A stretch of 52,635 nucleotides of DNA from Rodentolepis nana (lineage: Eukaryota > Platyhelminthes > Cestoda > Cyclophyllidea > Hymenolepididae), in assembly GCA_900617975.1 (NCBI GenBank), contig UZAE01000028.1, forward strand, positions 1 through 52,635. The letters run 5' to 3'. Both the position numbers and the translations under genes were made by a program. The notes below the pieces were generated by a model. The model was not told the origin of the DNA. It saw only the letters and a list, made by a program, of their open reading frames with translations, and did not search any database. This document shows positions 44,923-52,635 of the stretch, in pieces (the first letter of the stretch is position 1; each line of letters starts with the position of its first letter).

Positions 44923-45411
44923 ATGCACACGTTGGGCCAAAAAGTTCTCTTCCCTATTGATAGCACTGAAGGTTGTGAGAAAGGATTCCGGTGGTACATT
45001 AAAAACTATTATCAGAAAGGAGATGAAATAATTTTGGCTTATATCCTCTCACCAAGCTTCACGAAAGGAATTCATGCCCTTGACGGCGATGGACATTCAA
45101 AAGGACTGAATGATGATGTGATTGCAGCATGCCGAACAGGTGCCGTGGAGGCTCGGCATACCTTTGAAGGATATACACAACTCTGCAATGAAAAAGGCAT
45201 TGATCATCGAACTACGATCCTCTATGGCACCAAAATTGGTAGGACTATTGTTCGAGCCATTCAGGAGAACATGGTAGATTCTGTGGTGCTTGGTTTCCAT
45301 AGTATGGGGAGAGTGAAACGAGCCTTCCTCGGTAGCTCTAGTGGCTATGTTGTGAAGAGATCTTCAGTTCCTGTGGTCATCGTTCCTCCTATCAATGAAG
45401 CTACAACTTAA
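44923..45411 (+). CDS. Universal stress protein (UspA family), paralog 3, divergent
   Basis: Intronless, 162 residues. Beta-1 reads QKVLFPIDSTEGC with Asp13. Strand 2 is EIILAYILSPS, without the usual HV. The motif region reads GFHSMGRVKRAFLGS: Gly124, Gly137 and Ser138 are kept but Ser127 replaces the second Gly, so nucleotide binding is doubtful. The last strand, SSVPVVIVPP, is typical. This is the most divergent of the three. The start is the first ATG after TATTTTTAGAGG; that AG could also act as a splice acceptor for a 5' leader. AATAAA follows 55 bases after the stop. Confidence 0.95.
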   Translation: MHTLGQKVLFPIDSTEGCEKGFRWYIKNYYQKGDEIILAYILSPSFTKGIHALDGDGHSKGLNDDVIAACRTGAVEARHTFEGYTQLCNEKGIDHRTTILYGTKIGRTIVRAIQENMVDSVVLGFHSMGRVKRAFLGSSSGYVVKRSSVPVVIVPPINEATT

Positions 45412-45465
45412 GGCATTCGCAAGTCTAAGCCTATCTGATTTTACTTTGTACATATTCTGTATTCA

Positions 45466-45471
45466 AATAAA
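45466..45471 (+). promoter_or_regulatory. Polyadenylation signal of USP gene 3
   Basis: AATAAA 55 bases past the stop codon, the clearest poly(A) signal of the three USP genes. Confidence 0.65.
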
Positions 45472-47009
45472 AGCATTTCACCTTTCTCTATTTTGCAATC
45501 AACTCATCAACATCAAGAAAAAATATTCATTTGGTGTAATTACGTATCATTGGAATATATTATCCCATATCGAAAATTAAATGCATGTTTGTTTTACACT
45601 CGGCCGTAATTTATTAACAGCGGAACAATTTTTTGGGGAATTAGAGGGAAATGCATGTTTTCCGCCACCAATTTTCCAAACATTTCCAGTTGGTTTCTTA
45701 GTACTGTTAATGAGCCCAAGAAGAACACACTTTATTATTCATCATTTCGATCTTGTAAGTGCTAATCCCCGTTGCAAGACTTTGATTGTTTCTTTCCCTT
45801 TTTTCAGTAATACGCATGTGAAGAGTGTGCCTATTGTCGATTCCATGATATTTCGATGTAATTGTATATCATTTCCATTCGGTCTACACAATTTTGCTAG
45901 GTACATATTTTCACCTTAAAATTGAAGGTTCCTTCTTCCAGATTATTTTACTCAATTTTATTATAATTGCCTATTTTCATTTTGTTAAAGGATAATATGC
46001 ACAATATGTTAGGGTGTGTGTGTTACTTAAGTAGACCCTTCTTAACCGGACACAGGCGAGAAGAAGGCTACCATTGAAATGGAGAATCTAAACGGATACG
46101 AAGTGTGATTTCAGGAAATAAATGCCTTAATACTTTCCACTGATTGAGCAGTTTATTTACACAAAGGAGCATATGTTATCGCAGTATCAGACATCCAGAG
46201 TTTTTTTGGGAGATAATGTAGCTAGGGTTTCAATTTTGAATAGGAATGAATGCGTGCAAAATTGGTTAGGAAAAAGCAGAAAATTAATGAATATCTACCC
46301 GACCATTTTTCACATACAGTCTTTTGAAAATTGTCCCAACGATAGGTGAATTATATCAGCTGCTATTGTGATGTCATGCATAAACTTAACTCAAGTAATT
46401 AATATTTTAGGAAGTAATATTTACAGTATCCTTGCAGACCTTCCATAAATACTTCCAAATAAGAATTAACTCATTTAGGTTTGCGAATATGAAGTAACTT
46501 ATCTGAAAAAAATTGAAATCGATCCGAACTCATTTAAGAACTAGGTATTCAAACATTTAAATTAGAATATTCATTGTGATCGAAGCCTATTGCAACACGA
46601 ATAAGCTTTGACTTGTCTAAAGTAATCACCATATAGAGGAAACATACATGTGACGTTAAGTTCGTTTATTTGAGTTGCATGTGATGAGTGTTGGATATTG
46701 GCCCTGTTTTGGTACTATGGCAATTAATTATTGATCTGCACAGAGCTTTTGAACTCGTGACTTTATTTGCTCTTCAACGTAATCGGCATCACGTATTCAC
46801 GCCTGATCGTGTATAATTTTGATTAGCCTAATTTGTACTCTACAAGATCAGCAGTCATTGAATTATTATGTTGTAATAAGTTAAAGAAAATGTAAAATTA
46901 AATACCCCATATTCAATTAGAATTTTTAGAATGATAAAATTGAAGCATTGGTTAATTTCTATCTTCTATCATACATGTATAGAAAACCAAGCAAACGTTG
47001 TTGACACAA
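45472..47009. other. Intergenic, one uncertain open frame
   Basis: A 112-codon plus-strand frame at 45581-45919 (contains ACFPPPIFQTFPVGFLVLLM) is long for AT-rich DNA but shows no domain or splice context. The opposite strand is also open for part of it. I do not call either. The rest is featureless. Confidence 0.35.
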
Positions 47010-47765
47010 TAGATCGCTTTTGAAAGAGAAATAAAAGTTATTAAGATAGCAAAAGGCCAATTGGGTTGCCTGGATACGAAATTCACCAAAGCAGTAATTC
47101 TTTTGGACTCACAGTCAGCAATAAACTCAATTGGAAACAGATAGCCACCCAAATCAGCTGAGATATACGAATTTAAAAAACTCAATCAGTTGCTGAGAGA
47201 AAAAAACAAAACAGTGGTTCTTCAATGGATCCCTCGACACTGGAGCATAAAAGGGAATGAGCGTGGTGACGTACTTGCTAAGAAGGGGACAAAAATTTTG
47301 TAAGACATAGACCGGCCTATGTCTTTCCACACAATGGAGACCTTAATCAGGAGAGAATTTAAAACCTCAAGGTGCAATGAACTTAAAGCTGGATCCAAGG
47401 GGAAACGGTGGAGAGTGGCGCTCTCCAACATAGCCAACTGCCCAAGAATCGGAGTCGTTGCTGAGTTTAGTCTATGTACCGGGTATGATTGCCTGGCGAA
47501 GCACATTTACAGAACTAGAATGTACACACAACCAACATGCCCCCCTATGTTACCTACAGGAGGGAATGGAGAAGACTAACCTAATTCGGTGTCCAGCCCT
47601 AAAGATAAAGACAGAATTCAGGAGATACTGGGAAGCCAGAAGACAACTAATGAACTGCTATTAATAAACAGTTATATATGTTTTCCCCTTTTCCCTCCAG
47701 TGAAAGCCGAAATCAACTAAAGGGCTTAGGATAAATTTCATAAAGCCCGCCATTTGAAATAATAA
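47010..47765 (+). mobile_element. 5'-truncated non-LTR retrotransposon (LINE) with RNase H, decayed
   Basis: Translation gives an RNase H domain: FEREIKVIKIAKG, then FTKAVILLDSQSAINSIGN with the DSQSA motif, then VLQWIPRHWSIKGNERGDVL with the WIP.H...GNE..D core. After a stop comes the post-RNase H region with a CP.C-type zinc knuckle and the common RYWEARR ending, spread over two frames (47319-47579 and 47458-47664). The 3' tail (about 47695-47765) is the same as in the SINE-like elements. Reverse transcriptase and endonuclease are missing, so this is a 5'-truncated insertion. Several stops and frameshifts show that it is dead. RNase H places it among I/R1/LOA/Jockey-like clades; the exact clade is uncertain. 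Confidence 0.85.
47695..47765 (+). repeat. LINE 3' tail shared with the SINE-like elements
   Basis: GAAAGCCGAAATCAACTAAA..., CATAAAGCCCGCCATTTGAA and an A/T-rich end. It matches the ends of the SINE-like copies at 3313, 13541, 18487, 36537, 51619 and 52321 with only scattered differences. Confidence 0.9.
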
Positions 47766-49458
47766 TTATAATCTTTGAATTCAATTGATAGTCAGATAGT
47801 CGAAAATGTTGGTGGAATAGGGAGATACGCTCAATTTGACCCTTATATTTACTGATTGGCTAAAATCTTTTCTAATGGCCTTTATCCTAGCTACTTCGGT
47901 TGCAATAAAGAAACATTATTTCGCTAAAGCACCAACACTCGAATCAAGCTATGAATTCGGAAAATTTGCTATTTTACTTGATAGATCACTGATATTTAAC
48001 TCAGTCAGATTCATTTTTAGGGAAAGCTACATGGAGTTAATTAAGATTAAAACTTTATCAAAATTGAATAATATCATTTTTTAGGATTGCTATCATAAGT
48101 ACGAGTAATGTTTGCGTGCGCACTAAATTTTACAGGTTTTCGAACTTTGAATAAAACATTTTCATTTAGAAAGCAATCAGAGAGTGCATATGCACAAATA
48201 TTTTTTCAGGTGGATGTACTTTACTTCGATCGAACTATGTCAAATGAATTTTTTAAAAAAAAAATGAAATGAAAGCAATTTACATCTTACTTCCAACCCC
48301 CCTCCCCCGCCCCCTCCTGTCCCTCCACATCACATCAATTTTGTAACAATCGAATTGTGGGCAAAATTCTTTGAGAAAATAAACCAAGCAAAAATGTGGC
48401 TAAAGTAGTTGTGGCAAATTTGGTTTGACAGTAAAAGATACTTTGAAGGAAAGTAAGGGATAAAATAAGAGGGGACAGTAAATGATATATGAGCTGAATA
48501 ATTCTAGTTAAGAAAGAGGTATACAGTGGGATCGCTAGTTTTTGTGTCTTTTTTATTACATATGGGGATATAGCAAGTGGTTTTAAAGGCATTCTCAATC
48601 GATTAATAGACGTATATACCAGTCACTATAACCCCAGCTACTCTACGGAGTTACATTGCTCTAAATGAAATCTAAATCATCCGATCATATCAGAAAAATG
48701 CAATTACAATGATGGTTATTGATAGTTAAACCAGATATAAAATTAGGCTAAGATGCTATTGATGATTAGTTCCGTGCATGAGTTAGAAATATTTGCCTGA
48801 AATTTTCGTCAACTGAGTACAAAGCAATTAATTAAGGCGCAATTCAGGGTGGATCCGATAGAAAGCACGTCTGCTCAGAGAAAACCGATCACCTGATTTG
48901 ACAAAATAAGCCTCTCACAGCCCCCGGCGAGAAAATTTCACTCTTATTACTTAAACAAAATTATTGTGGAGAATAGCACTCGCTGGAAAATAAAAAAAAT
49001 GATATCAAAAGATAAAGCTACTTATTCGCTTGAAGAAGATATGCAATCCTACGTTGATATAGATTTGGCCCACATTAATTTAATTGTAGTCATCCTAAAT
49101 CCAATAACTTGCGAATAGATAACGAATGCCATGCATTTTTAAACTTGTAATCAGTCTAGGTGAATTAGATACTTGTTGCCATTTCAGTAGTTCTAAAGCA
49201 AAAACTAAACTAGATCTTCTAGAATAAAGTATTTAATTGGCTTTAAGCACCCTTTGAAGGGTGGTTGAGTAAAAATATCAGTGTTGCTACACTAATATTT
49301 ATATTGCAAAATAACACATTGCAATGTTTTAACTTTTCCGAGAATGAATGCAATACTCAGCAATCTTACAGTGTTCACCTCTTGGAGGGTGGGGGAGGGG
49401 GAGAGAGTGGGATGGAATAAGTTGCCAAAATGGTCTCAAAATTCCTTATTTGATCGAG

Positions 49459-49500
<42 letters not shown>

Positions 49501-50410
49501 AGTGTAGTTGAACTAAGATTCAAGCAAAACTCTGAGTGGATAGTCATGTTTTCAGAGGATGATAAATTGAAAGTGAAATTTGTGGACTCATTTTGGAGAA
49601 GTTTTAACTTTCACAGATCAAGCAGTGCCACAAATATTCACTATTAAAATATTTTATAATATGTGTTTTCCATCATATTAATTTTCTGAAATTTGTGAAG
49701 TTGATCGATATTTTTATTGAATTATGCACATCTAGTACAGTCTTTGTTTGAAATAATCAACCTTAATGTACAGCAGTTTGAACAGTGAATTATGTGTTTT
49801 ATCTCGAGCAAAATTTTTAATATAAACCTAAGCTAGATTAAGGTCAGGTTATGAGCCCGAAATCAATAACTTATTGTAAAAAAATGCCAAGGTATGTGGG
49901 CTGTCAAAGTCAACAGAATCTTTATTAATGCGGAGAAGGTAGTAAAGTAGATCTTATTATCTAAGGGACTCATGAATAACATATCTTTTCGTTCTTTGTT
50001 TCCCTGTTGAGCAACCCTGATCACCCAGTCGCAGTTGTATAATAAGTGCAAATGTAAAAAATGCGGTTGATGCTAATATGAATTCCTATTGTGCTGACAT
50101 TAAAATTTTGTTATTATCGTTATATAGGAAGTCTAATGGATTCCATGACCAATTCAGATCTGACTATTGCCTAAATTTTCTTAAAACTATATAAGAAATT
50201 ATTGACTATAACAGCTAATATGAGCCATTATTGTTGTTTCAGTCCATAATGTTCTTTCAAAATTTGTAAGAAAATTAACAGCTCAGGGACCTTCATAAAT
50301 GCACTACACTTATAAATATTTCAAATAATGTTTTTCCATAAATACGATATCACTTTATAACTAGCTTCTCAGCTATTTTCTTGTGGCATAGAGAATGGAA
50401 AGGGTGGAAA
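47766..50410. other. Intergenic, no confident gene
   Basis: Open frames at 47836-48084 and 49348-49647 have no recognised domain; the second runs through a TA microsatellite. A C-rich patch is at about 48297-48325 and a G-rich patch at 49385-49405. Confidence 0.4.
49462..49497. repeat. TA dinucleotide microsatellite
   Basis: About 18 TA units, the longest microsatellite of the window. Confidence 0.92.
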
Positions 50411-50594
50411 TTACATAATCCGATTTGTGGTGCGATGGTACTCAGAAGTGACGTCAATGTGAATTTTCCTTTCGCATTTATTACATTTGGGAGCTTCTGA
50501 TAAACCCACAGTTTTTGGAGAGAAATCTTTCATAGTAGGATTTAGTTCAACCAAATAAAATGAATGGAGATTCAGCTTTGTGTTGTGCAAAACA
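50411..50594 (-). CDS. Unrecognised gene 2, last exon
   Basis: 184 nt, 60 residues plus stop. The same frame is open further upstream to an ATG at 50752, which would start MKGLLNVWRLLIGSWLRGLC, a signal-peptide-like sequence. I prefer the splice acceptor because the two upstream exons fit it in phase. Confidence 0.5.
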
Positions 50595-51566
50595 CTGCAA
50601 TGGCTGAACAAAGAAACCTCTTGCGGACTCGGACAACTTAAAAGGTGTGGGTGTGTGCTACTCGTCGCGTAGGCAACAGGTGCGTCGTGAGCGCAGAGGC
50701 CTCTCAACCAACTACCAATCAATAGTCGCCATACGTTCAACAAACCCTTCATTGTATTTTGATGACTAAGCTCTGTGATAGAAACAGAGCCTAAAACGTA
50801 TCACATCCTACGTCTGTTTACACTCCATTGTTAAGGTTAGCTTACCTCTGCATCTTCAAGAAATAGGGTCCGATTGGCTTTAAGGAATTTTTAAAATAAT
50901 TGAAATTTAATGCAAGATTCTTGATAATTGTGACTAGAGGGGATTTATTTACGGTAAATATACCACTGTGAAGCGTCTTATTATAATTCACATTTTAAAA
51001 ATTGTCTATTCAAATGCCAGAGCTTTACCTAATCGGAATAATTTTCATTCAGTCTTGTGATTTCGCTGCTTTTATAATTTTAAATATGCTTTTTTAAAAT
51101 CACTGGGGTTGTTACTTATTTATTTGCAAGATGAGGCAACAGTGTTGTGATAATACTCCATAATGTCAACCCCATGCAAATAATATTTTATCGCAGACAA
51201 ATGGCTACATTATTCCAAACTTATTAAAATTATAGAGCTTATAAAATCGATACCGAGGGCTTATAATATGCGGAAATGGAGAAAATAAATTTCAAAAGAA
51301 TGCTTTAAATGTCACTGTGGTTTTAATGACCTTGAACCATTAATCACATTGCTGGAACATATCTGTCTTCCATCTAAATTATTCATTGAGACGGAGCTGC
51401 TTGAATGCTTTCTGCGGAACGGAAAGTGTAAACAACCTAGGAAATTGCTTATATAGAAAATTGAAGTTTTCATTGTTTGACTGGTGGATGTAATTCACAT
51501 AAATTTAAAAGAAGTAAAAGTTTTTCTTACCACTTTGATGTCCTCCGATTTTACGCCTGTTTGTTC
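50411..51566 (-). CDS. 3' exons of an unrecognised gene (three exons proposed)
   Basis: Minus-strand exons 51531-51566, 50846-50877 and 50411-50594 join in consistent phase (0-0, 0-2, then one base) and end in TAA. They encode about 83 residues: EQTGVKSEDIKV, PIGPYFLKMQ, then VLHNTKLNLHSFYLVELNPT and a C-terminus with APKCNKCERKIHIDV. The CNKC pair could be part of a metal-binding site, but no second pair follows. No family recognised. The last exon follows a strong acceptor (TTCTTTGTTCAGCCATTGCAG). Upstream exons should lie right of 51566; a possible one at 52106-52203 does not fit in phase. Confidence 0.5.
50846..50877 (-). CDS. Unrecognised gene 2, internal exon
   Basis: 32 nt, acceptor TTCCTTAAAG, strong donor GAG|GTAAGC. 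Encodes PIGPYFLKMQ and ends with two bases that the last exon completes as Ser. Confidence 0.5.
51531..51566 (-). CDS. Unrecognised gene 2, internal exon
   Basis: 36 nt, acceptor ACAAATTGTAG, strong donor GTG|GTAAGA. Encodes EQTGVKSEDIKV. A second frame of this exon is also open, so phase is inferred from its neighbours. Confidence 0.5.
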
Positions 51567-51604
51567 CTACAATTTGTGAAGATTTTCAAATTCATGTACA
51601 TGTT

Positions 51605-51618
51605 ATATTGTGAGATGT
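51605..51618 (+). repeat. Target-site duplication, left copy
   Basis: ATATTGTGAGATGT, repeated exactly at 52092-52105. The 14 bases bracket the SINE-like element precisely. Confidence 0.95.
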
Positions 51619-52091
51619 GGGGTGTGCGATAGACTTACCTCCACTTGGTGCACCCTGGGCAACGTATACTCATACGGCAAAAAAGTCTATTAAACGGCAG
51701 TTGACTTCCGACTTCAAACTAACATCACCCCACTGCATTTTATATTCTACTATTTCCATAGTACTCCCCTCACCTTTTTTCTAACTTTGTGTCTGTCTGT
51801 CTCTTTTACGTCTGTGAATCGCTATTCTGTCCTCCTCTCGACTTTTTTCACTTTGTTGTTCTTCTTCCTTACCGCTCTCGACTTTTTGCCACTTTGGTGT
51901 TCCTCTTCCTTTCTCTGAAGCCTGAAGTCAACTAAAGGGCTAATGATAAATATCAGGACTTTTTACCACTTGGATGTTTATCTTCCTTTCTGTGAACTTT
52001 TTTCACTTTGTTGTTCTTCTTCCTTACCGTGAAGCCCGAAGTCAACTAAAGGGCTAATGATACCTATCATAACGCCTGCAAATTGAAATAA
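51619..52091 (+). mobile_element. SINE-like retroelement with duplicated 3' part
   Basis: About 473 bp, starting GGGGTGTGCGATAGACTTAC and flanked by a perfect 14-bp target-site duplication, so it is a recent insertion. The pyrimidine tract plus tail module ('CTCGACTTTTT..CACTTTG.TGTTCTTCTTCCTT') occurs three times, and the tail block AGTCAACTAAAGGGCTAATG occurs twice (about 51927 and 52040). Only the last is followed by the terminal GCCTGCAAATTGAAATAAAT. Duplicated 3' modules are absent from the other copies. Confidence 0.93.
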
Positions 52092-52105
52092 ATATTGTGA
52101 GATGT

Positions 52106-52203
52106 AGTGCTTTGATATAGGGAAAATTGCCGCGCTTCCAGATTTTTTTCGGCCGTCTGCTTCAAATCCGAGGCCTGTTGCAACGCTATAATTCGTTTCT
52201 TCC
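52106..52203 (-). other. Candidate coding segment, unresolved
   Basis: After an acceptor-like TTTAATAG (at 52204) the frame is open and protein-like (KKRIIALQQASDLKQTAEKN, then LEARQF), suggesting an amphipathic helix. No canonical donor follows before the SINE insertion point. A short frame with an ATG at 52531-52533 (MPQLEKRPRTKENQLIAIL) lies farther upstream on the same strand. Both could be 5' exons of the gene ending at 50411, but the phases do not close. Confidence 0.2.
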
Positions 52204-52320
52204 CTATTAAAGTGAATAATTCGATGACCCTAACTTAAGATCGATGTATTTACGCTCCGACAGAGCTGGTATTAAAAATTGGGGGGTTGGAATGAATTCC
52301 ACAAATAATACTAGCTCGTA

Positions 52321-52430
52321 CTATTAATTAACTGCTATAAATGTACCCCCCCCCACACTTGGGGGAAGCTGAAGTCAAAGTTTAAGGGCTAATGATAAAT
52401 ATCATAAAGCCTGCCATTTGAACTAAATAA
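52321..52430 (+). mobile_element. Short 3'-tail-only retroelement insertion
   Basis: Carries only the tail (GAAGCTGAAGTCAAAG...AAGGGCTAATGATAAATATC...GCCTGCCATTTGAACTAAAT) after a run of nine C. It is bracketed by ATACTAGCTCGTA (52308-52320) and ATACCAGCTCGTA (52431-52443), a target-site duplication with one mismatch. It is either a strongly 5'-truncated LINE or SINE. Confidence 0.82.
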
Positions 52431-52635
52431 ATACCAGCTCGTAATAATCAATCTATTTTCCAACTTAAAGTATGCTTAATATCGCGATAAGTTGATTTTC
52501 TTTTGTGCGAGGTCGCTTCTCCAACTGTGGCATGGTTACGCTGTTGGTTGTTAATTCTTTAGGGACGTGATTTGTATAAGTAAAGCGAATTAAACAGCTT
52601 TCGACAGAAATTCTCTTAGACGATCATTTTGGTTT
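52431..52635. other. Right edge of the window
   Basis: Right target-site duplication, then sequence with the short minus-strand frame from 52533. Nothing else recognised. Confidence 0.4.

Noticed and set aside
45581..45919. 112-codon plus-strand open frame downstream of USP gene 3
   Set aside because: No recognisable family, no promoter or splice signals, and the antisense strand is partly open too.
49348..49647. 99-codon open frame through the TA microsatellite
   Set aside because: The YIYIYI stretch is the microsatellite itself; no splice sites or domain.
13541..52091. SINE-like copies as tRNA genes because of the B-box-like TTCGAACTACC/TTCAAACTAC
   Set aside because: No cloverleaf or A box could be drawn with confidence; at most a tRNA-derived head.
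1..52635. CRISPR arrays, operons or prokaryotic systems
   Set aside because: No regularly spaced direct repeats; introns, poly(A) signals, mariners and LINE/SINE repeats show this is animal nuclear DNA.

Overview
This is AT-rich eukaryotic (metazoan) DNA. Its genes are split by short exons and long introns, and it carries mariner DNA transposons, a LINE fragment and several copies of one SINE-like repeat. Intronless universal stress protein (USP) paralogs, a divergent NDRG gene and strong AT bias would fit a flatworm or a similar invertebrate. That placement is an inference; nothing in the window is species-diagnostic.

Layout, left to right. 1-35 is the edge of an antisense SINE-like copy. 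995-1243 (+) is the last exon of an FtsJ/RrmJ-type rRNA 2'-O-methyltransferase (MRM2/FTSJ2-like). 4360-5645 is a complete but broken mariner, with TIRs and a TA duplication. 8472-23757 (-) is a 13-exon NDRG-family gene of about 399 codons that I assembled by joining phase-compatible exons. Its introns hold two SINE-like copies and a large imperfect inverted repeat (20987-21849). 26877-27356, 35257-35760 and 44923-45411 (all +) are three intronless USP genes, about 8-10 kb apart, two of them with clear TATA boxes and two with CCAAT boxes.

Between and beyond these lie a degenerate minus-strand coding region (30732-31871), an isolated candidate exon (34104-34277), and the 3' exons of two unrecognised minus-strand genes (37163-38513 and 50411-51566). 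There is also a second, independently damaged mariner (43120-44416), a 5'-truncated RNase H-bearing LINE (about 47010-47765), and SINE-like copies at 3313, 36537, 51619 and 52321.

Two results stand out. The LINE fragment and all the SINE-like copies end in the same roughly 65-base 3' tail, the signature of a LINE mobilising a SINE, and two copies have perfect target-site duplications. The three USP genes also form a same-strand family with graded loss of the ATP-binding glycines: the first keeps the motif, the second changes its first Gly to Ala, and the third changes its second Gly to Ser.

All exon boundaries were read by eye from splice signals, reading-frame phase and family resemblance, without transcript support.
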